Shown here one piece after another: positions 6,657-15,422 of a stretch of 64,000 nt of DNA; the first letter of the stretch is position 1, and every line of letters starts with the position of its first letter. The notes under the pieces are model-generated. The model saw nothing but the letters and a program-made list of their open reading frames with translations. It did no database searches and was not told where the DNA came from. This DNA comes from Jilunia laotingensis (GTDB taxonomy: Bacteria; Bacteroidota; Bacteroidia; Bacteroidales; Bacteroidaceae). Where the stretch lies: positions 4,402,001 to 4,466,000 of the forward strand of contig NZ_JACRTF010000001.1 of assembly GCF_014385165.1 (NCBI RefSeq), read 5' to 3'. A program made the translations under genes and the position numbers.

Positions 6657-7928
6657 ATGATAAAGAAATTGTTTCTCACGGCATTGGCATTCTATGGCGG
6701 CTGTCTGTCGGCACAGACCGTGCATGAGGTACGAGATTCCGTGAAGATATACTTCCGGCAGGGGAGGATAGACCTTGTCCCTTCCCTGAACGGCAACCAG
6801 TCCGTGCTGGACAGGATGGCGGACAGCCTGCGTGCGAGTTACGCCGACTCCGTTTATCGGTTGCAAAAGATCCTTGTCGTGGGTGGTGCCTCACCCGAGG
6901 GGAGTGTCAAACTCAACAGGTGGTTGTCCGAAAAGCGTGCCGGGGTGTTGTTCGACTACCTTTCACGCTACGGGACGTTGCCGGATTCATTGAAGATGAC
7001 CGACTTTCTCGGACGTGACTGGGACGGTCTGGCCCGTCTGGTGGAGAATGATCCGGAAGTGCCTTACAGGGAGGAAACCCTGGCCCTGTTGCGTGAGATT
7101 GTCGGGGAGACGCAAGGGAACAGCGACATGAAAGGTGACCATTTGGGTCGGATGCGGCGGTTGCGCAGCGGTGTGCCTTATCATTACATGTATAAAAATC
7201 TTTTTCCCAAACTCCGCGCCTCGCAACTCTACCTGTGGTACGAGAAAGTATGCAACCCGGCAGCTCCCATACCCGCACCGAAAGCGGAAGTCATGCTCCC
7301 CCGGGTGGATACGGTTTTCGTGCATGACACCATCTATATCGCACAGTGTCCGCCCTGCAAGCCTTTCTACATCGATGTACGGACAAACATGCTCTATGGC
7401 GCACTGTTGGTACCGAATGTCGGGATCGAATTTTATCTTGGCAAGGCCTGGTCTTTTGCCGCAAACTGGATGTACGGCTGGTGGAAGAGAGACCGTCGCC
7501 ATTGGTACTGGCGTGTCTACGGGGGTGACATCGCCGTGCGCAAATGGTTCGGCGGGGCTGCCAGGGAAAAACCGCTCACCGGCCACCACCTCGGCATTTA
7601 CGGGCAGATATTCACCTACGACTTCGAGACGGGAGGCCGTGGTTACATGGGCGGCAGGCCCGGTGGCACACTTTGGGGCAGGATGAACTACGCTGCGGGC
7701 GTGGAATACGGCTACTCGCTTCCCGTCGCCCGGAGGCTGAACGTCGACTTCACCATCGGTGTGGGCTACTGGGGCGGAACCTACCACGAGTACAAGCCCG
7801 TGGACGACTGCTACGTGTGGCAGTCCACCAGACAGCGGCACTGGCTCGGGCCGACCAAGGCCGAAGTGTCGCTCGTCTGGCTTATCGGCTGTGGCAATTA
7901 CAACGGGGAGAAAGGAGGGGGAAGATGA
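6657..7928 (+). CDS. DUF3575 outer-membrane protein of fimbrial operon
   Basis: A 423-residue protein with a signal peptide (about residues 1-19, ending LSAQ). An OmpA-like peptidoglycan-binding segment follows (around residues 60-115, with VVGGASPEGSVKLNRWLSEKR). The C-terminal DUF3575 domain (about residues 235-420) is a small beta-barrel with many Trp/Tyr/Gly strands. Proteins of this type stand first in Bacteroides fimbrillin operons and probably anchor or assemble the pilus in the outer membrane; that role is inferred. ATG 6657 was chosen because it starts the signal peptide. The gene is clearly richer in G+C than the flanking backbone. It overlaps the next gene by four bases (ATGA). Confidence 0.8.
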   Translation: MIKKLFLTALAFYGGCLSAQTVHEVRDSVKIYFRQGRIDLVPSLNGNQSVLDRMADSLRASYADSVYRLQKILVVGGASPEGSVKLNRWLSEKRAGVLFDYLSRYGTLPDSLKMTDFLGRDWDGLARLVENDPEVPYREETLALLREIVGETQGNSDMKGDHLGRMRRLRSGVPYHYMYKNLFPKLRASQLYLWYEKVCNPAAPIPAPKAEVMLPRVDTVFVHDTIYIAQCPPCKPFYIDVRTNMLYGALLVPNVGIEFYLGKAWSFAANWMYGWWKRDRRHWYWRVYGGDIAVRKWFGGAAREKPLTGHHLGIYGQIFTYDFETGGRGYMGGRPGGTLWGRMNYAAGVEYGYSLPVARRLNVDFTIGVGYWGGTYHEYKPVDDCYVWQSTRQRHWLGPTKAEVSLVWLIGCGNYNGEKGGGR

Positions 7929-8956
7929 GACGGAAAGGACTATGTATGATAATGTTTGTACTGGCGGTGTTCGCCTTTTCTTCCTGCAAGCACAAGGAAC
8001 TGTGCTACCACCATCCGCACACGGCTACAATCAGGCTGGGGTTTGACTGGCGTGACGCTCCCGATGCCGCCCCGGATGGCATGTGCGTGTTCTTCTACCC
8101 GGAGGAGGGGGAGGACGCGCCCGTGCGCCGTTTCGACTTTGCCGGAAAGACGGGAGGGGAGATAGAGATACGGGTAGGAAGGTACCGGGTGTTCTGCTAC
8201 AACAACGATACGGAGGTGGTACTCCTGCGTGGGACGGAGGGTTTCGGCACTCATGAAGCGTTCACCCGCGAAGGTGACCTTTTTGAAAGCGTCTATGGCA
8301 GTTCCGCGGGGAACACGGTACCCCGTGCGGAAGATGCGGAAGACGAGCGTGTCGTCATCAGCCCCGACATGCTATGGGGTTGCACGGCCACGGAAGTGGA
8401 GATTTCCGAAAACGGCACCAGTTATGTTTGCATCCCCGAAAGCGGGAAGGAGGAATGGACAGGGAGGCGGCCGGTGCATGACGAGCAGGCCATGACGCTC
8501 TATCCTCACGAGTTGACATGTACCTACACGTATGAAATCCGCCATGTGAAAGGGCTGGAACATGTATCCCAGATGTGTGGCTCGCTTTCGGGCATGGCAT
8601 CCTCGCTGCTGTTCTGTGACGAATCGCTCGGGCGGGAATGCGTGACCATACCGTTCGAGGCCCATGCCGGTGACGAGTCAACCATCGTGGGGAGGTTCTT
8701 CACGTTCGGACATCATGAGGAGAACGCTGCACCGCACCGCATGCTACTTTACGTGTGGATGGACGACGGTTCGAAATACTGTTACGGGACCGAAAGCGGA
8801 CGCTTCAACGTGACGGATCAGGTGCATTCCGCATCCGACGGGAAGCATGTGCATATCATTATCGACGGCCTCGACCTTCCGCAACCCATCGGTGGCGATA
8901 ATATAGACCCCTCGGTGGACGACTGGCAGGAGGTCAACGAGGATATACATATGTAA
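7925..8956 (+). CDS. DUF5119-type lipoprotein of fimbrial operon
   Basis: A 343-residue lipoprotein: the signal peptide ends in a lipobox (FSSC, Cys around residue 20). The mature part starts with a beta-rich domain (TIRLGFDWRDAP, GRYRVFCYNND) characteristic of DUF5119 and Mfa2/FimB-like fimbrial accessory lipoproteins. The start ATG at 7925 overlaps the stop of the preceding gene, indicating translational coupling. In related operons such proteins are thought to act as pilus anchors or minor subunits at the cell surface. High G+C content matches the upstream gene and differs from the backbone. Confidence 0.75.
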   Translation: MRRKGLCMIMFVLAVFAFSSCKHKELCYHHPHTATIRLGFDWRDAPDAAPDGMCVFFYPEEGEDAPVRRFDFAGKTGGEIEIRVGRYRVFCYNNDTEVVLLRGTEGFGTHEAFTREGDLFESVYGSSAGNTVPRAEDAEDERVVISPDMLWGCTATEVEISENGTSYVCIPESGKEEWTGRRPVHDEQAMTLYPHELTCTYTYEIRHVKGLEHVSQMCGSLSGMASSLLFCDESLGRECVTIPFEAHAGDESTIVGRFFTFGHHEENAAPHRMLLYVWMDDGSKYCYGTESGRFNVTDQVHSASDGKHVHIIIDGLDLPQPIGGDNIDPSVDDWQEVNEDIHM

Positions 8957-9006
8957 TTCGACATTTTACGGTATATATATTTTTTGTTCAATTAAATTTT
9001 TAAACG

Positions 9007-10722
9007 ATGAAAACCAAGTATTTATTCGGGGCAATGGCGGCATTGATGATGGCCGCATGCTCACAGGACGAGGTAGTGAGCGTCCGGCAGGATGGCATCG
9101 CTTACGGAGTGTCGGCAGGAACGCAGACACGCGCAGCGGATTCCTATTGTAACAACACCCTCCCTGACTATTTCAAAGTCTGGGCGAAATCGGCCGACGG
9201 GCTTTACATCAACGGTGACAAAATCGTGAACAGCGACGGCGTATGGACTGATGCCGACGGTACGCGTTACTGGCCGGACGGCAAGACACTCGATTTCTAT
9301 GCCGAAGTCAACGGTGACGAGGAGTTCAGCTTTAACAACGGGGCACCGACATTCAACGACTTCACGGTGAAAGATGCCGTGGCCGAACAAGTCGACCTGA
9401 TGTATTCAGTGCGGAAAGGCCAGACCAAAACCGTCGACAAGGTGCAGCTCAACTTCCGCCATGCCCTGTCGCAGGTTTGTTTCAGGGCAAAGAACAACAC
9501 AAAAAACATGAGCGTGGTGATCAAGGGCGTGAGCGTGGGGCACCTCACCGAAAAAGGGACGTTCACGTTCCCGGCTGCTGATACGGATTATAACTATGCA
9601 GACCATTCGGACAACAATGTAGATCCCGAAAAAGAAGTTAACGGTGGCACGTGGGTCATTCCATCCGGGGCGCAGTACAATAAAAAATATAGCGTCGCTC
9701 CATTGAACGGGAATGTCACATTGGCACCGGGTACGGCCTCCAACCTTACTTGTCCTGAGGACAGTCACGAAAACGGATTCGGGCAAGTGTTGACCCTGCT
9801 TCCCCAGACCGTTGCAGCCTGGAATCCGACAAAGGCCGGAACAGACTGGAATGGGGCATACTTCCTTGTGGACCTTGCACTTTCCAATATCACAGAAGAT
9901 GATGAGGGGGCAGAGGTGTCCACAACGGTATACACAGGCGAGGCTGCCATACCTGTCAACGTGGCATGGGTGCAAGGCTACCGTTATATCTATACTTTCG
10001 TGTTCGATGAGGGCGGAAACGGAGGTTGGACTCCCGATCCTGAAAATCCGAAACCGGTGCTGACGACCATCAAGTATGACGTTACCGTAGACGATTTCAT
10101 TCCCGTAAACCCCGATGGCGGTGATACCGAAAATGGTGGTACGAACATGGATGGAGATGATGAAACGGGATATGAATACAGCACTACTCTTAATCTCCAT
10201 ACCAATGACGGTACGGGCGCAGTGAGAACGGTAAAACTCAACAGTAACGAATCCACTTATTCTTTCACGCTCTCACCGGAATATACTCCGAGCCGTGATG
10301 GTGCCGAATTTCTTGGCTGGGCTACGGCTGCTGATGCAACAACTGCTGGATATAGGGAAGGACAGTCTGTCCCGGTTAACATGGAGGAAGAAAAATTTGA
10401 TTTGTATGCAGTTTGGCAGAAAAATAAAACGACAATTACACTGACATTCAATGGCAACCATGATTACGCACAGAACATCGTAAGTGGAACCATGCCAACA
10501 ACCATGACCATGACAGTTGATGAAGGAGCTAAAGCAACCTTCATTATTCCAGATAAAACTCCCGAATTGGAAGGATGGGTATTCAAAGGATGGGCTGAAA
10601 ATGCTAAAGGAAGTGTCGTATACATGGCAAATAATGAATTGAATACCTCAGAAAATAAAACACTTTATGCAGTTTGGGAATCCAAAACTACCAGCGGTGA
10701 TTATCCCGGAACTGATTATTAA
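9007..10722 (+). CDS. Fimbrillin-family lipoprotein with InlB-type B-repeats
   Basis: A 571-residue pilus subunit candidate. A lipoprotein signal is seen (MMAAC, Cys18). A TQTRA motif follows at residues 39-43, matching the arginine site at which fimbrillins are cleaved before polymerisation. The fimbrillin body (DYFKVWAKSADG, LNFRHALSQVCFRAKN, WVQGYRYIYTFVFDEGG) spans about residues 45-350. Two C-terminal Listeria-Bacteroides (Flg_new/InlB B) repeats follow around residues 395-470 and 475-560, ending LYAVWQ and LYAVWE. The repeats would extend a sticky tip or stalk at the surface. G+C content drops within this gene, so the repeat part may have a separate origin. Confidence 0.85.
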   Translation: MKTKYLFGAMAALMMAACSQDEVVSVRQDGIAYGVSAGTQTRAADSYCNNTLPDYFKVWAKSADGLYINGDKIVNSDGVWTDADGTRYWPDGKTLDFYAEVNGDEEFSFNNGAPTFNDFTVKDAVAEQVDLMYSVRKGQTKTVDKVQLNFRHALSQVCFRAKNNTKNMSVVIKGVSVGHLTEKGTFTFPAADTDYNYADHSDNNVDPEKEVNGGTWVIPSGAQYNKKYSVAPLNGNVTLAPGTASNLTCPEDSHENGFGQVLTLLPQTVAAWNPTKAGTDWNGAYFLVDLALSNITEDDEGAEVSTTVYTGEAAIPVNVAWVQGYRYIYTFVFDEGGNGGWTPDPENPKPVLTTIKYDVTVDDFIPVNPDGGDTENGGTNMDGDDETGYEYSTTLNLHTNDGTGAVRTVKLNSNESTYSFTLSPEYTPSRDGAEFLGWATAADATTAGYREGQSVPVNMEEEKFDLYAVWQKNKTTITLTFNGNHDYAQNIVSGTMPTTMTMTVDEGAKATFIIPDKTPELEGWVFKGWAENAKGSVVYMANNELNTSENKTLYAVWESKTTSGDYPGTDY

Positions 10723-10742
10723 CAAAATCACTGATACGAATC

Positions 10743-12233
10743 ATGAGAAAGAATATATTTTGGAGCGCAATACTTGCGCTTTCCATGCCTCTGTCACTCC
10801 TGATTTCATGCCAAAGCGATGATGAGTTTGTTAGTGGCAAACAAGAAGGCAAAGGGGCTTCTATTTCGTTGGATGTCAATTATCCCGAATTTGGCGGGAA
10901 CACACGTACAAGCCTTGAAGAGATTGAAGGAGATATGGTAGGCAACTGGGCAGAAGGTGACAAGTTACTTATCACGGATGCCAGTGGAAACAATGTAGGC
11001 TCATTGGAACTTACGGATGGTGCAGGCACTAAACATGCCACTTTTACCGGCAACCTTTCTTCCAATGTACAAAACGGCACGCATGAATTCACTTTTACCT
11101 ATCTCGGTGCAGGTGTACAGACCGATGAAATTTCATCATCGACATACAATTTGGATTTTAGTAGTCAGGACGGAGACTATACGGAACTTAATCGATACGA
11201 TGTCTTTTCAGGCAAAGGCCGATATACCGTTGTCAACGGAACATCTTATGCCGAGGAAGCGTTGCAATTCAAAAAATTGTTGGCTTTGGCCCATTTTGAG
11301 TTGATTTTCCCCGATGGTGTTTCCTTGACAGGCGAGAAGGTGGAAATCTCTGGTACAAATCTCAAAAACTCGGTCGACATTGATCTTACCAATGGGGCAT
11401 TGAAAAATCCCACTAACAATAATATCATTGTTTCCGGAACCAACGGTGATTTCTATATCACGATGATTCCTTCTGAAGACGTCACACCTACATTTAGCGT
11501 CAATATCAACGGAACCGAATATGAAAGTACTCTTAGCATGCGTACATGGACTGCCGGAGAGTTCGTCCGTCAAGCATACAAAAAAGGTGTGCCGGTGAAG
11601 ATGGAAGCAAAGGAAGATGAGACTGAAATAAAATTCATTGATTTAGGCTTGCCATCCGGCATCCTTTGGGCAGACCGTAATCTCGGAGCCAACACAAAAT
11701 ATGAATATGGAAAACTTATAGGATGGGGCGACGTAACAATGGAAAAGACATCTACCCAAACCAAAGATTATCCATGCCCATATAATATGAACAGTTACTA
11801 TCTACAAAAAAACTATTACAAAAATTGTACAGGAGATACCCGATATGATGTTGTAGCCTATCAACTGGGATCAGAATACTATACTCCTAATACGGATAAC
11901 TGGAATGAATTGTTTAATAATTGTTCAGGATGTTTTGAAACGTTAACAGATAAAGATAACAATTCAATCAATGTTCTTAAACTCACAAGCGATATAAATC
12001 ATGAAGTGCTATATTTACCTTTATCTGGAAATCGAAGTGGGAATAATATAACCAATAGGGGAGTGAAAGGGTATTACTGGTCCGCTGTATTCTGCTTGTG
12101 GTTTGGAGGTCAGTATCATGAAAAGAGTGGCGTTTATTATTTTTTTAAAGAAAAAGATGGAGATACAGTACAAGAGAGCAATTATTATACCACAATGGGA
12201 ATGTCTATCCGTCCAATAAAATATGGGAAGTAA
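10743..12233 (+). CDS. Fimbrillin-family lipoprotein with C-terminal major-paralogous-type domain (probable pilus tip)
   Basis: A 496-residue lipoprotein (SLLISC, Cys around residue 22). The fimbrillin-like N-terminal half has TRTSLEE, WAEGDKLLITD and LLALAHFELIF features. From about residue 298 a C-terminal domain begins with FIDLGLPSGILWADRNLGA and ends with GMSIRPIK; this is the Fibrobacter-major-paralogous/DUF1566-like module often found in Bacteroides surface proteins. It sits 20 bp after the first fimbrillin as last gene of the operon, so a tip adhesin is the likely role. The gene is notably A+T-rich compared with the two first operon genes. A strong hairpin follows at 12283. Confidence 0.8.
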   Translation: MRKNIFWSAILALSMPLSLLISCQSDDEFVSGKQEGKGASISLDVNYPEFGGNTRTSLEEIEGDMVGNWAEGDKLLITDASGNNVGSLELTDGAGTKHATFTGNLSSNVQNGTHEFTFTYLGAGVQTDEISSSTYNLDFSSQDGDYTELNRYDVFSGKGRYTVVNGTSYAEEALQFKKLLALAHFELIFPDGVSLTGEKVEISGTNLKNSVDIDLTNGALKNPTNNNIIVSGTNGDFYITMIPSEDVTPTFSVNINGTEYESTLSMRTWTAGEFVRQAYKKGVPVKMEAKEDETEIKFIDLGLPSGILWADRNLGANTKYEYGKLIGWGDVTMEKTSTQTKDYPCPYNMNSYYLQKNYYKNCTGDTRYDVVAYQLGSEYYTPNTDNWNELFNNCSGCFETLTDKDNNSINVLKLTSDINHEVLYLPLSGNRSGNNITNRGVKGYYWSAVFCLWFGGQYHEKSGVYYFFKEKDGDTVQESNYYTTMGMSIRPIKYGK

Positions 12234-12282
12234 GTATTAATGATTCACCTTTTGTAGAAACTATCTAATTCTTTATATATAT

Positions 12283-12329
12283 ATTGTCTTAAATAAATCG
12301 GGGTATTTCTCCGATTTATTTAAGACAAT
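12283..12329 (+). terminator. Strong hairpin after the fimbrial operon
   Basis: A perfect 19-bp stem (12283-12301 with 12311-12329) and a nine-base loop, 50 bp past the stop codon of the last fimbrial gene. The T-run is weak, but stem length and position argue for transcription termination or 3'-end protection. Confidence 0.65.
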
Positions 12330-12476
12330 TATGTAGTATCATTGCTATTTAATTGTGTATTCGTTTTTACCCAAAGAAAAGAATAACACTCTTTCATTTT
12401 GCTGACAAATACTTTCCGTCGAATTTTGTCCGCCTCGTATGTGTTGAGCCGGAAAGAAAGGGTATAATCATTTCAG

Positions 12477-12775
12477 GAGGGAACATCCAGCAGTTTCATT
12501 TAGAAGGGCACTTTCGTCTTGTGCCGTTTGGACAATATCCATTTCTCGTTGTTCACCTCCACGATGTCATCGGTGGTCAGTTCCTTTATGTCCAAAAATG
12601 ATAAGGCGGTGAAACTGGCGAACACGAACAGGTCACGGATATAGGCCAGCTTCCTGTCTGCAAACTAGTATGTTATGACAACCTTAATTTCATCCTCCGT
12701 CAAATATTCCCATTCCTTGATGTTCTGATAGTACCTTGAATGTACTTCGCATAATCCTTTTTTGTCGTTACAAAA
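12477..12775 (-). pseudogene. Tyrosine recombinase (conjugative-transposon integrase type) pseudogene
   Basis: The minus strand encodes a recognisable catalytic-domain fragment of a Bacteroides element integrase: IKEWEYLTEDEIKVVITY, stop, FADRKLAYIRDLFVFASF, LSFLDIKELTTDDIVEV, WILSKRHKTKVPF, stop, MKLLDVPS, stop. The stops are a TAG (12665-12667), a TAA (12500-12502) and a TGA soon after. Neither the N-terminal arm nor the box II and tyrosine region is present. It belongs to a different subfamily from the recombinase at 5814, so at least two elements have inserted and decayed around the fimbrial cluster. Confidence 0.7.
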
Positions 12776-12996
12776 TTAATAATCAGCGAGTTGAATATTG
12801 GTTTGCAGAATATAGCAGAAAGTAGAAACAAACACCAATGACCTATAAATTTACCTATTCACAGGGTAATGATTTGAAAACCGTCCGCCCTCATTACCTT
12901 TCATTTCCTTGCACATTGGCATCAGTGAGGTTTTCTGAAGTTTTCCTCATAAATTATTGAACAACAGTACTGTTATCATCATTTATCCGTTTCTGA

Positions 12997-13027
12997 TTGA
13001 TTTTTCCAGAGATATCTCTTATCTTTG
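12997..13027 (+). promoter_or_regulatory. Bacteroides promoter (TTG-N20-TATCTTTG)
   Basis: TTG at 12997-12999 and an exact -7 box TATCTTTG at 13020-13027, 20 bases apart, about 25 bases before the ATG of the oxidoreductase at 13053. Confidence 0.7.
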
Positions 13028-13052
13028 TAAACTCAAAAAATCAGAACAAGGT

Positions 13053-14039
13053 ATGAGTGAAAAGATCATTAAATGGGGCTTTATCGGTTGTGGCGAAGTA
13101 ACCAAGAAAAAAAGCGGACCAGCTTTCCAGGAAGTGGAAAGTTCGGAAGTGGTGGCCGTCATGAGTAGAGACGGAGCTAAGGCCAAAGCATATGCGCAAG
13201 AAAGAGGCATCAAAAGATGGTATGACGATGCTCAAGAACTTATTGACGATCCGGAAGTAAATGCCATATACATAGCTACTCCCCCCTCTTCGCACGCGAC
13301 ATATGCTATCATGGCTATGAAAGCCGGAAAACCTGCATATATTGAAAAGCCGATGGCTCAAACCTATGAAGAGTGTACACGTATCAACCGAATTTCCAAA
13401 GAGACAGGAGTTCCTTGTTTCGTAGCTTACTACCGCTGCTATTTACCTTACTTCATGAAAGTGAAACAATTGGTGGAGGAAGGCGCGGTAGGCAATGTGA
13501 TAAATGTTCAAATTCGTTTCGCACAACCCCCACGTGATTTGGATTTCAATCGTGATAATCTTCCCTGGCGTGTACAAGCGGATATTGCAGGCGGTGGCTA
13601 TTTCTATGACCTAGCTCCCCATCAGATCGACTTGCTTCAGGAAATGTTCGGTTGCATCCTTGAAGCCAGCGGATATAAAAGCAATCGTGGTGGGCTATAT
13701 CCGGCAGAAGATACGCTGAGTGCTTGTTTCAAATTCGATAACGGACTGGTAGGTAGCGGTTCATGGTGCTTCGTTGCACATGAATCAGCAAAAGAAGACC
13801 GTATCGAAATTATCGGGGACAAAGGGATGATCTGCTTCTCTGTCTTTTCATTCGATCCGATTGCTTTGCATACCGAACGCGGACGTGAAGAATTCCATAT
13901 TGAAAACCCCGAACATGTACAACAACCGTTGATCCAGGCAGTAGTAGACCATTTATTGGAAAAATCGGTTTGTACCTGTGACGGTGAAAGTGCCACACTG
14001 ACTAACTGGGTGATGGATAAGATTCTGGGGAAAATATAA
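13053..14039 (+). CDS. Gfo/Idh/MocA-family NAD(P)-dependent oxidoreductase
   Basis: A 328-residue cytoplasmic dehydrogenase of the glucose-fructose oxidoreductase/inositol dehydrogenase family. The Rossmann fingerprint is WGFIGCGEVTKKKSGPAF near the N-terminus. The EKPMAQTYEEC motif carries the catalytic/cofactor lysine near residue 98, and the C-terminal alpha/beta domain has the typical GGGYFYDLAPHQIDLLQ segment with the active-site His. The start at 13053 follows the promoter and an AAGG-like ribosome site and begins a normal N-terminus. It is monocistronic by position; the sugar or cyclitol substrate cannot be read from sequence. Confidence 0.88.
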   Translation: MSEKIIKWGFIGCGEVTKKKSGPAFQEVESSEVVAVMSRDGAKAKAYAQERGIKRWYDDAQELIDDPEVNAIYIATPPSSHATYAIMAMKAGKPAYIEKPMAQTYEECTRINRISKETGVPCFVAYYRCYLPYFMKVKQLVEEGAVGNVINVQIRFAQPPRDLDFNRDNLPWRVQADIAGGGYFYDLAPHQIDLLQEMFGCILEASGYKSNRGGLYPAEDTLSACFKFDNGLVGSGSWCFVAHESAKEDRIEIIGDKGMICFSVFSFDPIALHTERGREEFHIENPEHVQQPLIQAVVDHLLEKSVCTCDGESATLTNWVMDKILGKI

Positions 14040-14125
14040 CGGATTTATATCTTCAGACTTATTAAATAGACTTTATAAACTGATTTTTTTAATATCAATT
14101 CCAAATGCCGGATTCTCCTCTAAAT

Positions 14126-14158
14126 CATTTAAAAGTGATGAATAATCACTTTTAAATG
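14126..14158. terminator. Perfect 13-bp hairpin after oxidoreductase gene
   Basis: CATTTAAAAGTGA (14126-14138), a seven-base loop, and its exact complement at 14146-14158. There is no T-run, so it is a weak terminator at best; it may be a 3'-end stabiliser. Confidence 0.4.
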
Positions 14159-14217
14159 GTGAATAATGTTTAGCCAAATGTTTGGTCTTATTATCAAATA
14201 CTTCTTAAATCCCAATG

Positions 14218-14358
14218 TTATGATTCATTGATTAAATCATAAACAGACCTTATATTTCCTGCTTTGACATCCATCAGCCCGGCATTGACTCTCTTTAAAA
14301 CCTCTTCATTAGCCGACAACAGTCTCTTTTTACTGAAATATATAACAAAGGAATACAT
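14218..14358 (-). CDS. 46-residue hypothetical protein (possible antitoxin-like remnant)
   Basis: An ATG-started minus-strand frame whose C-terminal half (NAGLMDVKAGNIRSVYDLINE) has natural helical composition. It resembles the tails of small RelB/prevent-host-death-type antitoxins, which often end in a '(D/E)VxxGxxxSxxE' helix. No toxin gene is adjacent. It may be the C-terminal remnant of a decayed toxin-antitoxin pair or not be expressed; I do not recognise it firmly. Confidence 0.25.
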   Translation of the reverse strand: MYSFVIYFSKKRLLSANEEVLKRVNAGLMDVKAGNIRSVYDLINES

Positions 14359-14408
14359 AAGATTTTAGTAAGGGAGCTACATTTTTTCCTCTTAACTAAA
14401 AAAAGTTC

Positions 14409-14416
14409 TACCTTTG
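14409..14416 (+). promoter_or_regulatory. -7 box (TACCTTTG) of the sigma-factor operon
   Basis: Exact TAnnTTTG about 40 bases before the ATG at 14457; a -33 element is not obvious. Confidence 0.55.
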
Positions 14417-14456
14417 ATGTCACGTTTTCCTTCCCCCCTCCGTCTTATTGATGTAA

Positions 14457-14978
14457 ATGGAACTCAAACAATTTAAAATAGACGTGCTACCACTTCGCGA
14501 TAAACTCTTGAGTTATGCGCGGAAATTGACAGAAGACCCTTCGGACGCAGAAGATGCCGTACAGGAAGTCATGCTGAAACTTTGGAACATGCGGCAGAAA
14601 CTGGACGAATACCGCAGCATCGAAGGATTGGCAATGACCATGACGCATCACCGTTGTATGGACATCTGGCGAGCCAGTCGACCGGATACCCTTACATTGG
14701 ATTGCGTGCAGGCACAAAGCCAATCGGCTACCCCCGAAAGGCTTCTTGAAGAAAAAGATGAATTTCGCCTGATGCGGGAAATCATCGATTTATTGCCTAC
14801 CCAGCAACGAATGATTCTTCAAATGAAGGATATACAGGAATACGAGACAGAAGAGATAGCGGAAATCACCGGATGCAGTACAGAAGCCATCCGCAGCAAT
14901 CTATCGAGAGCGCGAAAGAAAGTGAGAGACATTTACCTGCAAACCATACAAGAACGAAAAAGGAGAAAAAAAGCATGA
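14457..14978 (+). CDS. ECF-type RNA polymerase sigma factor
   Basis: A 173-residue sigma-70 family factor of the extracytoplasmic-function type. Region 2 is seen around residues 10-70 (LLSYARKLTEDPSDAEDAVQ, followed by KLWNMRQKLDEY), and region 4 around residues 105-160 (LPTQQRMILQMKDIQ, then the helix-turn-helix TEEIAEITGCSTEAIRSNLS and ARKKVRD). It redirects RNA polymerase to a small envelope regulon. It overlaps the following gene, a membrane protein with anti-sigma layout, by four bases; two envelope genes follow. Autoregulation is likely but no sigma-specific promoter was identified. Confidence 0.9.
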   Translation: MELKQFKIDVLPLRDKLLSYARKLTEDPSDAEDAVQEVMLKLWNMRQKLDEYRSIEGLAMTMTHHRCMDIWRASRPDTLTLDCVQAQSQSATPERLLEEKDEFRLMREIIDLLPTQQRMILQMKDIQEYETEEIAEITGCSTEAIRSNLSRARKKVRDIYLQTIQERKRRKKA

Positions 14979-15397
14979 AGATAGAAGAATTACTGAACAA
15001 GTACTTTGAAGGTGAAACAACCTGCGAGGAAGAACACCAATTACGTAACTTCTTCACTCAAGACATCGTACCGGAACACCTAGAATCGTACCGTCCGATG
15101 TTTGCCTTCTTTGAAGAAGAAAAAAAGCAGGGCATAACGGGCCCGGGTAAGGGAGCCGGACAGAAATTTAAAATGCACCGCTTTATTTATTATACCAGCG
15201 GAATTGCTGCCGGAGTATTGCTGTTGCTGGGGATAGCAAGTATCCACAAACATCTTAACTCCCTGCCGGAAAATTATGTCATCATCGATGGCAAATGCTA
15301 TACCGATGAAAATCTGGTAAGAGAACAGGCCATGGCAGCTTTTCAGAACGTAAGTACCAGCGAAGACGAACTGCTGAATACACTCTTTGGTGATTGA
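14975..15397 (+). CDS. Probable anti-sigma factor (single-pass membrane protein)
   Basis: A 140-residue protein whose ATG overlaps the sigma-factor stop (ATGA), indicating coupled translation. The N-terminal cytoplasmic part (EELLNKYFEGETTCEEEHQLRNFF) resembles the sigma-binding helices of Bacteroidetes anti-sigma proteins. One transmembrane segment follows (about residues 72-90, GIAAGVLLLLGIASI), and then a short periplasmic tail. The tail contains YVIIDGKCYTDENLVREQA, a motif repeatedly seen in this small family. There is no FecR domain, so this is not a SusCD-linked trans-envelope system. Confidence 0.75.
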   Translation: MKIEELLNKYFEGETTCEEEHQLRNFFTQDIVPEHLESYRPMFAFFEEEKKQGITGPGKGAGQKFKMHRFIYYTSGIAAGVLLLLGIASIHKHLNSLPENYVIIDGKCYTDENLVREQAMAAFQNVSTSEDELLNTLFGD

Positions 15398-15422
15398 AAA
15401 ATAAGAAATAAAATATAATCGT

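Larger units (their letters stand above)
12234..13052. other. Island edge: terminator, recombinase pseudogene, promoter
   Basis: This gene-free stretch holds the operon terminator (12283-12329), a minus-strand tyrosine recombinase pseudogene (about 12477-12775) and the promoter of the next gene (12997-13027). Between 12780 and 12990 I see nothing further. Confidence 0.6.
14040..14456. other. Intergenic stretch with hairpin, small minus-strand frame and promoter
   Basis: It contains a perfect A+T-rich hairpin (14126-14158), a 46-codon minus-strand frame (14218-14358), and the promoter of the sigma-factor gene (14409-14416). Nothing else is apparent. Confidence 0.6.

Noticed and set aside
6987..7841. 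Long minus-strand frame (284 codons) opposite the DUF3575 gene
   Set aside because: It arises from the high G+C content; the opposite strand encodes a protein with signal peptide and recognisable domains and fits the operon.
14126..14158. Possible further 22-bp array
   Set aside because: The repeat TGAATAAT recurs at 21, not 22, bases and the pattern is fully explained by a perfect 13-bp hairpin.
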